Numbered from the stretch's first letter, positions 16,854 to 26,582 are shown. The stretch is DNA of 64,000 nt from Chitinophaga eiseniae (GCF_900167135.1 NZ_FUWZ01000004.1:186001-250000), one strand, 5' to 3'. A program made the numbers and translations. The notes: generated by a model from the sequence alone, not told the origin.

Positions 16854-18223
16854 TAATACCCCGGATTCTGAGCAAATCCCATAATATCTATCTCCTGTTG
16901 CGGTATCGGATACAGCAACCTAAACGCCGGAAGCGTCACCTTTTTGTTGGCGAATACTTCCGATATGGCCCTGTTGGTGCGTACCAGGTCAAACCAGCGG
17001 TCGCATTCGAAAGGCAGCTCCAGTCTGCGTTGCCGGTAGATTTCCGCGCGGAAGCTGGCCTGGTCCGGCAGTGCCATAGCTGTAAGAGCGGCCAGACCGG
17101 CACGGGTACGGACATTATTAAGGTAAGTAAATGCGTTGCCGTTGGCGGCATATCCCAGTTCATTCAGCACTTCGGCCTGCATTAGCAGGATGTCCGCGAA
17201 GCGGAGCACGGGAAAATCGTTGCCGGCGTTACCGTTCACCGGCTGATCGAGGAATTTGCGGGGCATGATGTTGGCGTTGCCGGTAGGCTTTACGGGATCA
17301 ACGAGCGGCTTGCGGAGATCGTTGGCGTCGTAGGCTTTTGTCAGCGTGGTATCGACCGTGATCACCTGTGAATTGGCATACCAGAAGCCGTGGTCCTGGT
17401 TGGCGACGCCTTTGGCATAACGAACGGCGAAGACGATTTCAGCGTTGTATTTGTTGCCGGTGTTAAACACGTCCGCCACATTGGGCAACAGTGAGAACAC
17501 TTTGGAATCGATCACCTCCTGTAATACCGTTTGTGCGTTGGCGTACTTTTTCTCATAGAGGTATACTTTTCCCAGCAGTCCTTTGGCGGCGCCGGCGGTA
17601 ATGCGACCCAGCTCATTGGCGGGATAGGTGTTGGGCAAATTGGCGATGGCAAAGGTTAAGTCTTCCTCTATCAATTTATAGGCGGTGGCTACATCATCTC
17701 TTTTTTGATTCACGGCGTTGACAGGATCTACAACGGTGGTCAGCACGGGTACGCCTCCCCAAAGCCTGACGAGGTTGAAATAGTCCAGTGCGCGGATAAA
17801 CCGGGCTTCTGCTTTGATGCGGTTCTTCAGCTGCTCGTCCATTTTGATCCCGTCGATGGCGGCCAGCAGGGTATTGCAACGGAAGATGCCATTGTACACG
17901 CCTACCCATGTGTTATAGAAATTGGTGTTGCCAGGGTTGTCGGAGTACCGGTTGATCTGGTAGTTTTGGCCGGCGTTGGAGGACGGGTCCTGGTCGGTGA
18001 AGTTATCGGCCCTTGCTTCCATCAGTATCTGGAAGGTATTGCCATACTGACTGTTCAAAGCCAGCGATTCATAACAGCCGTTGACAGCCGTGATGGCGTC
18101 TTCCGGTGTTTTGAAAAAAGTACCGGGGGAGATGACGGACGGTGGTGTCAGGTTTAAAAAGTCTTTGCCGCAGGCACTCAGCAGCAGTAGTAATACGGGC
18201 AGATAGAATATATACTTTTTCAT
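16853..18223 (-). CDS. SusD/RagB-family surface lipoprotein
   Basis: A 456-residue SusD protein with a lipobox ending at Cys18 (LLSACGKDFLNLTPP). Landmarks are an AVNGCYESLALNSQYGN helix, ARFIRALDYFNLVRLWGGVPVLT (about residue 142), FPVLRFADILLMQAEVLNELGYA (about 340), RRLELPFECDRWFDLVRT (about 410) and the end LLYPIPQQEIDIMGFAQNPGY. It is close in layout to the SusD fragment at the window start. It is the last gene of the minus-strand sigma-FecR-SusC-SusD operon, 9 bases after the SusC stop. The ligand is not predictable from context. Confidence 0.94.
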   Translation of the reverse strand: MKKYIFYLPVLLLLLSACGKDFLNLTPPSVISPGTFFKTPEDAITAVNGCYESLALNSQYGNTFQILMEARADNFTDQDPSSNAGQNYQINRYSDNPGNTNFYNTWVGVYNGIFRCNTLLAAIDGIKMDEQLKNRIKAEARFIRALDYFNLVRLWGGVPVLTTVVDPVNAVNQKRDDVATAYKLIEEDLTFAIANLPNTYPANELGRITAGAAKGLLGKVYLYEKKYANAQTVLQEVIDSKVFSLLPNVADVFNTGNKYNAEIVFAVRYAKGVANQDHGFWYANSQVITVDTTLTKAYDANDLRKPLVDPVKPTGNANIMPRKFLDQPVNGNAGNDFPVLRFADILLMQAEVLNELGYAANGNAFTYLNNVRTRAGLAALTAMALPDQASFRAEIYRQRRLELPFECDRWFDLVRTNRAISEVFANKKVTLPAFRLLYPIPQQEIDIMGFAQNPGY

Positions 18224-18232
18224 GATGGTTCG

Positions 18233-21200
18233 TTAAAAGGTGATGTTAAGTCCCATAGAATAGACGCGGGCCAGCGGATAGGATCCATAGTCTTCCCCTG
18301 CGGTCAGCGCATTATCGGTACGGTTACTGATTTCAGGATTGAACAGCGAGTAATTAGTGAAGGTGAAAGGATTCTGTACCGCGCCGTATATTCTTGCGCC
18401 AGAAAGGTGAATCCGGTTCAGCAGGGAAGCGGGAAACGTATAGCCGAGGGCGATGTTCCGCACCCGGACAAACGAACCGTCTTCGATATGCCAGGAAGAG
18501 GTGATGCCGTTGCCGCCGGTAGCGAGACGGTTGGCCCGGTTGGTATAGCCGTTGCCGATATTGTCCGGAGACACAAAGTGGTCTTTTACAAAGCTCAGGT
18601 TATTGAAGTTGCCTTCTACGTTGGCGATGTAGCGACGGAAGAGGTTCAGTATCTTATTGCCCTGGCTGCCCTGGATAGAGAAGCTGAGGTCCAGCTGTTT
18701 GTAGCGCAGGGTGTTGCTGAAACCGAAGATGTACTTAGGCTGGAAGCTGCCGATGATGGTCCGGTCGTTGGCGTCTATTTTTCCATCGCTATTGATGTCA
18801 TTGAATTTCAGGTCGCCCACGTAGGTAGGGTTGCTGGTTTTGGCGGAGCCGTCGAGATCGGCCTTGTCGCGGTAAACGCCGTTTGTCTCGTATAAGTAGT
18901 AGGAGCCGATGGCTTCACCGATTTTAGTGATGAAATACGCATTGCCGGTACCGCCGGTAGCGATGATGGGCGCGCCGGAAGGGCCTAGCCGGGTCACCTT
19001 GTTTTTGTTGAAGGAGAAGTTGGCGTTGCCTTCCAGTGACCAGTCTTTACCCAGTTTTTTGTTGTAGGATAAGGTGATTTCCATCCCGCGGTTGTTCAGC
19101 GCGCCAATGTTCTGCAGATAGGTGCTGAAGCCGGATATGCCGGGTACAGGAAGATTTAAAAGCAGTTTGGTGGTATTAGAATTATAGAAGTCCACTGTCA
19201 GGTTCAGCGCATCTTTAAAGAAACCTATTTCCACCCCGGCGTCGAAGCTGGCGGTGCTTTCCCAGGTGAGGTCCGGGTTGGCGGGTGTCACCACCGAAAC
19301 GCCGTTCACCAGTGTTTGGTTGCCAAGTATATAGTTGCTGTTGCTGGCGTTGGTGCCGTTATAGTTGGCCAGTTGCGCAAGCGATCCATAGTTGGGGATC
19401 TGGAAGTTGCCGGTAAGGCCGTAGCTGCTCCGGATTTTCAGGGAGCTGATGGCGTTTACGCCCTTAAAGAACGGTTCGTTGGAGACCTGCCATGCGGCGG
19501 AGATAGCCGGGAAGGAAGCCCACTTTTTGTTGATGCCGAAGCGGGAGGAACCGTCTCTTCTCACCGAACCGGTCACGAAGTATTTATCCGCATAGCTGTA
19601 CTGCACCCTCGCCAGCCAGGAGTTCAGGCTCCACTGCTCCTGCGAGGAGGAGCCGGCGTTGATCTGACCGGCATTCAGGGTGGTGACGATGTCCGTGGGG
19701 AAATTGATGGCGGTCAGGGTATTGTGCTCCTGGTTTTCTTTCTGTGCCGTAAACCCTGCCAGCGCGTCTATTTTATGTTTACCGAAGATCTTTGCGTAAG
19801 ACAGGGTGTGTTCTGTCAGCCAGTTGGTGTACTGGTCCGTATTGGAAAAGCCGGTGGCTACGGAGGGCAGCGTGCCCGAAGGGATCGGCAGGGTGGAAGG
19901 CCGGTAGTAGTCCCTGCGGAAAGTATTGATGTCTGCACCGGCAGAGATCTTATATTTCAGGCCGGAGAGAATTTCATACTCCATATAAGCGTTGGCCATC
20001 AGGCGGAAATTCTTCATGCGGTCTTTGATGAGCGTGGCCACGGCCACGGGGTTCAGCTGGTTGGTCTGGCCATAGCCCCACACGTTCACCGAATCTGCAA
20101 AGGTGCCATCGGGGTTGTGCACCGGGAAGATGGGGGCATACCCGAGGGCCAGCGCTACCACGCCGGAGTTGGGGGCGAACCAGGGTCCTTCGGCATTTAC
20201 GAGGTGGTTGTCGGTAAAGGAAGGACTCATGTTTACCCCGAAACGAAACCGTTTGCTGCCGCCGTCGATGCGGAAGCGGCTGGAGTACCGTTTATAGTTG
20301 TTGTTGATCACGATACCGTCCTGGTTGAGGTAGTTACCGGAGAAATAGTAGGAAAGATTTTCGTTGCCGCCATAGATGCTGACGTTGTGGCTCTGCATAG
20401 GCGCCTGCCGGAAGATCTCTTTTTGCCAGTCGGTATTGGTAAGTCCTTTTTCACCAGCCAGATAAGGCAGCACCTGCGGTGGTATCCAGGTGGACGGGTT
20501 CCTGGGACGCACGTTGTTGGGGTCGGTAGGCTTGCCGGTGGGCACTGCATCGAGGTATGCGTTGTTATGGCCATCGTATACCAGTTGGGCATAGTCATAG
20601 GCGTTCAGCACATCTACATGTTTGTTGACCTGCTGAATGCCGTAGTTGGCGTCATAGCTGACAGTCAGTTTGCCGGCGGTGCCTTTTTTAGTGCGGATGA
20701 GCACCACACCGGTGGAACCCCGGGAGCCGTAGATAGCTGCCGAAGCGGCATCCTTTAGTACATCAATGGAGGCGATGTCGTTGATATTGATCGCCGCCAG
20801 CGGGTTGGCCGGCTGCTGGTAGTTGTTCACGCCCGGAGAGGCGTTGCGCGTATCGTTGGTCACGGGCATACCATCGATGACAAATAATGGATTGTTGCCT
20901 GCGCTGATGGAGCCTACCCCACGTACGCGGATGGACACGTTGCCGCCGGGAGCGCCGTTCGTCTGCATCACCTGTATGCCGGCCATCTTGCCGGCAAGGG
21001 CCTGGTCAAACGAGGTGACGGGCTGCTGCATCAAATCGGCGGAACGCACGGAGGCGACGGCGCCGGTCAGCTCTTTCCTCGTACGGCTGCCGTAACCCAC
21101 TACCACCAGCTCATTGAGACCGTGACTGGATTCTTTCATCCGTACCAGCAGCAGGTTTCCTTCTCCCGCTTTAACGATAAAACCATCCACCCGGTTGTGT

Positions 21201-21472
21201 TCATATCCGATGAAGGTGAAGGAGAAATCATACTGCGCGCCTGCCTTGAGGCCCTGCAGCTGAAATACGCCGCGCTCGTTGGTGGATGCGTTGTAGGTTT
21301 CCTTACCGTTCCGCTGTTTAACGGTAATGGATACACCGATAAGGGGCTCGCCGTTCTCGCTTACCACACTTCCTTTCACGAGAACAGCCTTGCCGGCTTC
21401 CTGTGCATAGGTGTGCATGGCACATAACAGTAATAAAAGAATACGGGAGTACCTTCTTAAAAGTCTGATCAT
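18233..21472 (-). CDS. SusC/RagA TonB-dependent transporter without STN domain
   Basis: About 1079 residues when started at the ATG at 21472, which opens directly on a signal peptide (ILLLLLCAMHTYAQ); the longer frame adds an unlikely leader. The mature protein begins at once with the carboxypeptidase-D-like domain (VKGSVVSENGEPLIGV), then LNELVVVGYGSR, the plug (NPLFVIDGMPV, LKDAASAAIYGSRGSTG) and the barrel. Unlike the SusC at 5421 there is no STN domain, although a sigma factor and FecR lie immediately upstream in the same operon. How this receptor signals to FecR, if it does, is therefore unclear. It pairs with the SusD gene 9 bases downstream. Confidence 0.94.
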   Translation of the reverse strand: MIRLLRRYSRILLLLLCAMHTYAQEAGKAVLVKGSVVSENGEPLIGVSITVKQRNGKETYNASTNERGVFQLQGLKAGAQYDFSFTFIGYEHNRVDGFIVKAGEGNLLLVRMKESSHGLNELVVVGYGSRTRKELTGAVASVRSADLMQQPVTSFDQALAGKMAGIQVMQTNGAPGGNVSIRVRGVGSISAGNNPLFVIDGMPVTNDTRNASPGVNNYQQPANPLAAININDIASIDVLKDAASAAIYGSRGSTGVVLIRTKKGTAGKLTVSYDANYGIQQVNKHVDVLNAYDYAQLVYDGHNNAYLDAVPTGKPTDPNNVRPRNPSTWIPPQVLPYLAGEKGLTNTDWQKEIFRQAPMQSHNVSIYGGNENLSYYFSGNYLNQDGIVINNNYKRYSSRFRIDGGSKRFRFGVNMSPSFTDNHLVNAEGPWFAPNSGVVALALGYAPIFPVHNPDGTFADSVNVWGYGQTNQLNPVAVATLIKDRMKNFRLMANAYMEYEILSGLKYKISAGADINTFRRDYYRPSTLPIPSGTLPSVATGFSNTDQYTNWLTEHTLSYAKIFGKHKIDALAGFTAQKENQEHNTLTAINFPTDIVTTLNAGQINAGSSSQEQWSLNSWLARVQYSYADKYFVTGSVRRDGSSRFGINKKWASFPAISAAWQVSNEPFFKGVNAISSLKIRSSYGLTGNFQIPNYGSLAQLANYNGTNASNSNYILGNQTLVNGVSVVTPANPDLTWESTASFDAGVEIGFFKDALNLTVDFYNSNTTKLLLNLPVPGISGFSTYLQNIGALNNRGMEITLSYNKKLGKDWSLEGNANFSFNKNKVTRLGPSGAPIIATGGTGNAYFITKIGEAIGSYYLYETNGVYRDKADLDGSAKTSNPTYVGDLKFNDINSDGKIDANDRTIIGSFQPKYIFGFSNTLRYKQLDLSFSIQGSQGNKILNLFRRYIANVEGNFNNLSFVKDHFVSPDNIGNGYTNRANRLATGGNGITSSWHIEDGSFVRVRNIALGYTFPASLLNRIHLSGARIYGAVQNPFTFTNYSLFNPEISNRTDNALTAGEDYGSYPLARVYSMGLNITF

Positions 21473-21562
21473 ATGATAATGTATTTGTACGATTTTTTTA
21501 ACAATGCGTGGCCTGCACATGCTGCAGCATGTGTCAAACAGATAAAGGCGGCCGTTCGTTTT

Positions 21563-22576
21563 TTATTTGCTGATAATGATGCTGTCGGCTGTCCCTTTAA
21601 GCTCCAGCTGGTTCATGGCGCATATAGCGGCCAGAATAGACTGCAGGGAGTCTCTTTTTAATACTTGCCCTGTGAAATACAATGCACTGACATCTTCCTG
21701 CTGAAAATATACTTTCGTTTGGAAGTGCGCCGCCAGGGTACGTAAGGCCTGGTCCAGCGGCTCGTTGTTGAAAGAAAGTACTACATTATTGACCTCCGGC
21801 GCCTTGTTGACAGGTGCTTTCGGGCTGTCGGCCTTTTTGATATCGAACGACCGGGTGATGGTGTTGATGGCATATTCTTCTCCCGGTGACAGATATACAT
21901 CCTCTTGCTGAAGGGAAGTATGTATTTGTACTTTTCCTTCCGATAGTTTTACCACTACTTTGTTGGCTGTCTGTGCGTTCACGGTAAACGTGGTACCCAG
22001 GGCGGTGACCGTGATGCCGGCGGTTTTCACGATAAAAGGTCTTTTCGTATCTGCCTGCACGATAAATTCCGCCTTTCCCTGTAAGGTCAGCCTGCGTAGT
22101 ACGGTGCTATCTTCCCACGTGAGCAAGCTCCCGGGCGCCAGTTGTATAACAGAACCATCGGCCAGCGCCAGCGTTTTAACACCGCTGCTGATATTGCTGA
22201 TATGACGGCTGGCCACTGAAGCTGGTGTTGCACTGCGCGTCCTGTCTGCCTGGTGTTTCAGATAAACGGTGCCAATCAGTATCAACACCGATGCCGCTAC
22301 AGACAACGGAAGCAACAGCGCCCTTACAGATCGTTTCCGGGTGCCGGCCACTACTTCAGCTTCCATGGCAGCATGTAGCCGGTCCAGTAAGGCGGCGGTT
22401 TTTTCGGAAGACAGCACGGATTCTTTTGTAACGATACTTTGCTGATAAGCTTCCAGCATAGCTGTTTTCAAAGGTTCGTCCGCACCCTGTTGCATCAGCG
22501 CTTCCAGTTGAGCGATGTCCGATGCGCTTGCCTGCCCTTTTTTAAATTTCTCCAGTAATAAGTAAAACTGTTCCAT
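21563..22576 (-). CDS. FecR-family sigma regulator
   Basis: A 337-residue membrane regulator. The cytoplasmic N-terminal part (residues 1-80) precedes a transmembrane helix (about 86-105, LLLPLSVAASVLILIGTVYL). The periplasmic FecR core (about 125-220) shows LADGSVIQLAPGSLLTW, GKAEFIV and FIVKTAGITVTALGTTFTV. A C-terminal DUF4974 module (about 265-335, LSFNNEPLDQALRTLAAHF) follows. It sits between a sigma gene (77-base gap) and an STN-less SusC (90-base gap). It should control the sigma factor encoded just upstream. Confidence 0.92.
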   Translation of the reverse strand: MEQFYLLLEKFKKGQASASDIAQLEALMQQGADEPLKTAMLEAYQQSIVTKESVLSSEKTAALLDRLHAAMEAEVVAGTRKRSVRALLLPLSVAASVLILIGTVYLKHQADRTRSATPASVASRHISNISSGVKTLALADGSVIQLAPGSLLTWEDSTVLRRLTLQGKAEFIVQADTKRPFIVKTAGITVTALGTTFTVNAQTANKVVVKLSEGKVQIHTSLQQEDVYLSPGEEYAINTITRSFDIKKADSPKAPVNKAPEVNNVVLSFNNEPLDQALRTLAAHFQTKVYFQQEDVSALYFTGQVLKRDSLQSILAAICAMNQLELKGTADSIIISK

Positions 22577-22653
22577 GTATTCATCTATAAAAACTCAATG
22601 AAGAGCAAAGAGGGGGGAGCGCGTTATGTTACCAAATCGTTAACTAACCTGGG

Positions 22654-23223
22654 TCAATATTGTAAGTAGGCGCTGAGGAGCAGCAACCCCGCTACAGGAA
22701 CGGTGGCCTGTTGTGCGGCGATGTAAGTTTTGATAAAGGCGGAGGAGGCTTTAAGGTATTCTTTGGCGGTATGATGGGAGATGCCGAGGATGGAGGCGGC
22801 TTCCTGCAGCGATTTTCCTTCCAGGCGGCAAAGCCGGAAGATCATTTTCTTCCGGGGTGACAGTTGCTCAATGGCATCACTGATCAGGTGCAGCTGCAGG
22901 TCTTTCAGCAGCGCGAAGTTATCATCCTCGGTGGATATGGCTTGTTGCGGATGTGCTGCCAGCACGGTCTTTTCTCTGGCGGCGTTTTTAAGGTGTTGGA
23001 TGGATTTGTTATAACTCACGACAAACAACCAGCGGGCCACATCATGGGTCAGCTCAAGTTTGTGACGGTTGTTCCATAGTGCCATGAAAACCTCCTGCAG
23101 GATATCTTCTGCTACTTCCGGTTGCAGGACCAGCTTACAGATGTTCTTAAACACAGCCTGATGGTACTGGCTGTAGATACTGTCGAATGCGGAAAGTTCG
23201 GCTTTGTTGAGTAGCGTAGTCAT
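22654..23223 (-). CDS. ECF RNA polymerase sigma factor
   Basis: About 189 residues. I start at the ATG at 23223 (MTTLLNKAELSAF) because a perfect TAttTTTG box occupies 23248-23255 and would start transcription too close to the earlier in-frame ATG at 23247. Region 2 (about residues 12-80) contains ILQEVFMALWNNRHKL and WLFVVSYNKSIQHLKN. Region 4 (about 118-170) has LSPRKKMIFRLCRLEGKSLQEAA and the helix-turn-helix ILGISHHTAKEYL. The chain ends in a hydrophobic tail (VAGLLLLSAYLQY) that could form a membrane anchor, a feature of some Bacteroidota ECF factors. It is the first gene of the minus-strand operon. Confidence 0.9.
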   Translation of the reverse strand: MTTLLNKAELSAFDSIYSQYHQAVFKNICKLVLQPEVAEDILQEVFMALWNNRHKLELTHDVARWLFVVSYNKSIQHLKNAAREKTVLAAHPQQAISTEDDNFALLKDLQLHLISDAIEQLSPRKKMIFRLCRLEGKSLQEAASILGISHHTAKEYLKASSAFIKTYIAAQQATVPVAGLLLLSAYLQY

Positions 23224-23247
23224 TTCGGATGCACTGTTGCTCGCCAT

Positions 23248-23278
23248 CAAAAATAGGATCGGACAAGATAAATTAAAA
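23248..23278 (-). promoter_or_regulatory. promoter of the minus-strand sigma/FecR/SusCD operon
   Basis: On the minus strand a TTTT (23278-23275), a 19-base spacer and a perfect TAttTTTG (23255-23248) match the Bacteroidota primary promoter. It places the transcript start roughly 20 bases before the ATG at 23223, which decides the sigma factor start. Confidence 0.55.
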
Positions 23279-23314
23279 GAAGGGGAAGGTTATATTATGA
23301 TTATCATTGTCGGA

Positions 23315-23345
23315 TTGGAGAGGTTGAAAAAGTATGCTATCTTGC
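23315..23345 (+). promoter_or_regulatory. promoter of the lipoprotein gene, near-leaderless
   Basis: TTG (23315-23317), a 20-base spacer and TAtcTTGC (23338-23345) lie five bases before the ATG at 23351. The spacing fits the phylum consensus and implies a very short leader. Confidence 0.5.
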
Positions 23346-23350
23346 ATACC

Positions 23351-24004
23351 ATGTTTTATAAAAAAGTTTGTTTACCATTGATGGTGTGCGCAGTTGCCGC
23401 CTGTAGCAAATCCGGCAACGATACGGACGATAACAGCGATCCCGCGGACCTGAACAGCATTTCCATTACTGTTGAAGGTGATGTAAACCGGCAAATTGAA
23501 AGCAGGGGGCAGGATGTGAATGTAGGCCTGCTGAAGTTTACCAAAACCACCCTCGAAGGATTTGGCGTAGGCAGTATCGTCATTGACGACAACACTGATG
23601 CCAAAACGGCTGTCAATACAGGTCTGATGGAAGTTTCGCTGCAGGAAAAAGGAGAGCAAAAGGGAACGGCCACCGGCTCTCTGACAGCGGAGAATGGCAA
23701 CGGCCATATGGATTACTCAGGTATGAGTTACTTTGTGTTTTACGATACCGATCCTGAACAGAACAACAGTAAAACCTATCTCACTTTAACGGAGGTGAAA
23801 GATACTGCCCATTGGCTGAAATTGACCGGCCGGTTCCGGTATAATGCAGCTTATGGCCCAAGCCCCCTGTCTGAGCCCTGCATAAAAGAAGGCCTTGCTA
23901 ACGCCGGCCGTATCCCGATGTATAATCCGGACCTCTGCGGCGCCAAAAAGGTGAAAGTATCGGGCAACTTTACTATTTACCTTGATAAAGTGATGCAGCG
24001 GTAA
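23351..24004 (+). CDS. unknown lipoprotein
   Basis: A 217-residue lipoprotein. The start at 23351 gives a clean signal peptide, MFYKKVCLPLMVCAVAAC, with the lipidated cysteine at residue 18 and an acidic, serine-rich linker after it (SKSGNDTDDNSD). The mature region is rich in polar beta-prone segments (ISITVEGDVNRQIES, GSLTAENGNGHMDYSG) and may be a beta-sandwich. I do not recognise the family. The promoter just upstream supports the start. The next gene begins 25 bases downstream on the same strand, so the two may form a small operon. Confidence 0.75.
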   Translation: MFYKKVCLPLMVCAVAACSKSGNDTDDNSDPADLNSISITVEGDVNRQIESRGQDVNVGLLKFTKTTLEGFGVGSIVIDDNTDAKTAVNTGLMEVSLQEKGEQKGTATGSLTAENGNGHMDYSGMSYFVFYDTDPEQNNSKTYLTLTEVKDTAHWLKLTGRFRYNAAYGPSPLSEPCIKEGLANAGRIPMYNPDLCGAKKVKVSGNFTIYLDKVMQR

Positions 24005-24029
24005 TACTACCCGTGTTATCCCGTACAGC

Positions 24030-24746
24030 ATGAAACATTTTGACCTGAATTTATGGTTATGTCCTATCCTGGGAGTAACGATGATCGTCGTGGTGCTGTG
24101 GCGGCATTTTTTTCCTTCTCGCGTAAAGGCAGAAGCGCCGGTCGTACTTCCGGAACCGTTACCTGTATCAGAACGTATTTCCCCGATGGTCCGACCGGTA
24201 TGTCAGCACCGGTTCCTGAAACGATTGCAGGAGGTGGTTGGCTGGACCGGGCAATTAATGGATAATAGGGTTTCGGGGGAATGGGACAACCGCACTGTAT
24301 TCAGGAAAACGAACCCGGTGATCGATGGTGTGCCGGTATTTCAACTGAACGAGGAGGGTGTTGCCTGGAACGTAGATATCTGCGAAGCGGACGTGGTGTT
24401 GCGTGTATTGTTTAATGCGTTGGAGCCAAGGTCCGGGGTATCACCCGCCACCTGGGAGGAGATGAAGATGAAAGGGCAGATCGTGGCGCACGAAATTAAT
24501 ACAACAGTGACAGATGGTGCATCTGAAGCCCAAAGCCAGGGGTATGTAGATGTATACGACCTGCCGCCGGTAGATACCTGGATCTATCTCACAGCAGGGG
24601 CGCGCGGCACTAACCCGGTGCTGTATTGCTGGGTGCCCACGCCCTTTATTGCAGCGATGCAGGGGGCAATGGACGTAAGCTGCACGGATAATTATGAATG
24701 GGTGGCTATCGATCTGCTATTGCCCGACTACAAGAGTAGCCTTTAA
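24030..24746 (+). CDS. unknown protein with one N-terminal transmembrane helix
   Basis: A 238-residue protein with a single hydrophobic helix at residues 9-25 (LCPILGVTMIVVVLWRHF), a proline-rich linker (APVVLPEPLPVSERISP), then about 180 residues of mixed fold with WNVDICEADVVLRVLFNAL and VDTWIYLTAGARGTNPVLYCWVPTPFIAAM. I recognise no family. It follows the lipoprotein by 25 bases and precedes aspT by 89 bases. It is probably anchored in the inner membrane with the bulk outside. The function is unknown. Confidence 0.7.
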   Translation: MKHFDLNLWLCPILGVTMIVVVLWRHFFPSRVKAEAPVVLPEPLPVSERISPMVRPVCQHRFLKRLQEVVGWTGQLMDNRVSGEWDNRTVFRKTNPVIDGVPVFQLNEEGVAWNVDICEADVVLRVLFNALEPRSGVSPATWEEMKMKGQIVAHEINTTVTDGASEAQSQGYVDVYDLPPVDTWIYLTAGARGTNPVLYCWVPTPFIAAMQGAMDVSCTDNYEWVAIDLLLPDYKSSL

Positions 24747-24835
24747 TAGTCTCATTTCCCGGTCATTGAACAAAAACAAAGCAGCTCTTGTTTAGGTGCT
24801 GTAACAGCGTTATTCCCGAACGAAAATGACCATTT

Positions 24836-26536
24836 ATGCAGTGGATTACTCATGTATTGCAGCAATACCCTGAACTGGCTATCTTCCTCACTATCGCACT
24901 GGGCTTTGCTATCGGACCATTAAAAATCAAAACCTTCAGTCTTGGTACAGTTACGGCAGTACTGCTGGTCGGCGTGCTGGTAGGGCAACTGAAGATCGAT
25001 ATTTCTTCCACGGTGAAGTCTGTATTTTTCCTGATGTTTCTGTTTGCTGTTGGATATAGCGTAGGGCCACAGTTTTTCCGCGGACTGAAGAAAACAGGGC
25101 TTCCGCAGATGGGGTTCGCCGTGCTGATGTTGCTGAGCTGCCTTATTTTTCCCTGGCTCTGCGCGCGTTTTATGGGCTATAATATGGGACAGGCGGCAGG
25201 GCTGCTGGCGGGGTCGCAGACCATCTCCGCCGTGATCGGTGTAGCGGGGGACACGATCAACGGGCTACCGCTGACTGCTGCGCAGAAGACTGACTACAAC
25301 AATGCGATACCTGTTTGTTACGCGGTGACCTATATATTCGGGACTGCCGGTTCCGCATGGGTGCTGGCCAGCCTGGCGCCGGCCATGCTGGGAGGCCTGG
25401 AGAAAGTGAAAAAAGCCTGTAAAGAGCTGGAAGCCTCCATGGGCGCCGGCGATGAAAGCTCGCAGCCTGGCATGATCTCCGCCGACAGGGTGGTGATTTT
25501 CCGTGCTTATACTGTTACGGCCGACTGGTTTGGTGACGGTAAAACAGTACAACAGCTGGAAACGCATCTGGCAGAGGAGCATGCAAGGCTGTTCGTGGAG
25601 CGGCTGCGGCAACAAAACAAATTGATAGACGCCAGGCCCGACGTGGTCATCCGTAAAGGAGATAAAATTGTTTTGAGCGGCCGCCGGGAAGACCTGATGG
25701 GTGAAAGAGGGTTGATAGGCCCGGAGGTGCAGGACGCCGAACTGCTGCATTTCCCGGCAGAAGCGTTACAGATACTGGTAGCAAAGAAAAACATTGCCGG
25801 GATGAAAGTGGGTACGCTGAGAGCACAACCCTACATGCACGGTATCTTTATCCGCAGTATCAAAGCGGCAGACATTGAAGTTCCGGTAATGCCCGACACC
25901 GTGCTGGAAAGGGGAGATGTGCTGGAGCTGGTAGGACTTAAAAAAGAAGTAGACAAAGCTGCCAGGGAGATAGGCTACGCTGACAGGCCTACGGAGAAAA
26001 CAGATATGACTTTCGTGGGGCTGGGTATCGTGATAGGCGGATTAATAGGGGTGCTGACCGTACGTATCGGCGGCGTGCCTATCAGTCTTAGTACCAGTGG
26101 GGGCGCGCTGATCATCGGCTTGGTGTTCGGCTGGCTCCGCTCACAGCACCCTACTTTTGGACGCATTCCAGCACCCGCTTTGTGGGTGATGAACAATGTG
26201 GGGCTGAATATGTTTATAGCTGTAGTAGGCATCACCGCCGGCCCTGGTTTTGTGGATGGCTTCAAACAGGTAGGCGTCAGTCTTTTCCTGGTAGGCGCAG
26301 TAGCCACTACCTTACCCCTGCTGGCAGGGGTGTTGATGGGTAAATATATTTTCAAATTCCACCCCGCATTGATACTGGGCTGCACTGCCGGCGCGCGCAC
26401 TACTACTGCCGCCCTGGGCGCTATCCAGGATGCGGTGGACAGTAAAACGCCTGCCCTCGGGTATACGGTTACCTACGCTGTAGGTAATACGCTGCTGATC
26501 ATCTGGGGCGTGGTGATTGTCATGCTGATGCGATGA
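24836..26536 (+). CDS. aspT: aspartate:alanine antiporter
   Basis: A 566-residue inner-membrane exchanger of the AAE family. It has the family layout: an N-terminal block of about five helices (residues 12-180, opening with LAIFLTIALGFAIGPLKIKTFSLG), a central cytoplasmic region with two RCK_C/TrkA-C-like modules (about 205-380), and a C-terminal block of further helices (about 385-565, ending LLIIWGVVIVMLM). AspT brings in aspartate and exports alanine; with decarboxylation of aspartate inside, this consumes a proton and builds proton-motive force. The aspartate decarboxylase gene lies 46 bases downstream, which makes the substrate call strong. Confidence 0.92.
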   Translation: MQWITHVLQQYPELAIFLTIALGFAIGPLKIKTFSLGTVTAVLLVGVLVGQLKIDISSTVKSVFFLMFLFAVGYSVGPQFFRGLKKTGLPQMGFAVLMLLSCLIFPWLCARFMGYNMGQAAGLLAGSQTISAVIGVAGDTINGLPLTAAQKTDYNNAIPVCYAVTYIFGTAGSAWVLASLAPAMLGGLEKVKKACKELEASMGAGDESSQPGMISADRVVIFRAYTVTADWFGDGKTVQQLETHLAEEHARLFVERLRQQNKLIDARPDVVIRKGDKIVLSGRREDLMGERGLIGPEVQDAELLHFPAEALQILVAKKNIAGMKVGTLRAQPYMHGIFIRSIKAADIEVPVMPDTVLERGDVLELVGLKKEVDKAAREIGYADRPTEKTDMTFVGLGIVIGGLIGVLTVRIGGVPISLSTSGGALIIGLVFGWLRSQHPTFGRIPAPALWVMNNVGLNMFIAVVGITAGPGFVDGFKQVGVSLFLVGAVATTLPLLAGVLMGKYIFKFHPALILGCTAGARTTTAALGAIQDAVDSKTPALGYTVTYAVGNTLLIIWGVVIVMLMR

Positions 26537-26582
26537 AACCCGTATCAGATAGTAGTCAGTGATCTCCCAAAAACATTATCGT

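Noticed and set aside
19316..20758. 480-codon plus-strand open frame
   Set aside because: It is antisense to the minus-strand SusC gene and has no domain signature or promoter; a shadow frame.
23245..23247. earlier ATG as start of the minus-strand sigma factor
   Set aside because: A perfect TAttTTTG box ends at 23248, so transcription would begin at or after this ATG; the ATG at 23223 fits promoter and family length.
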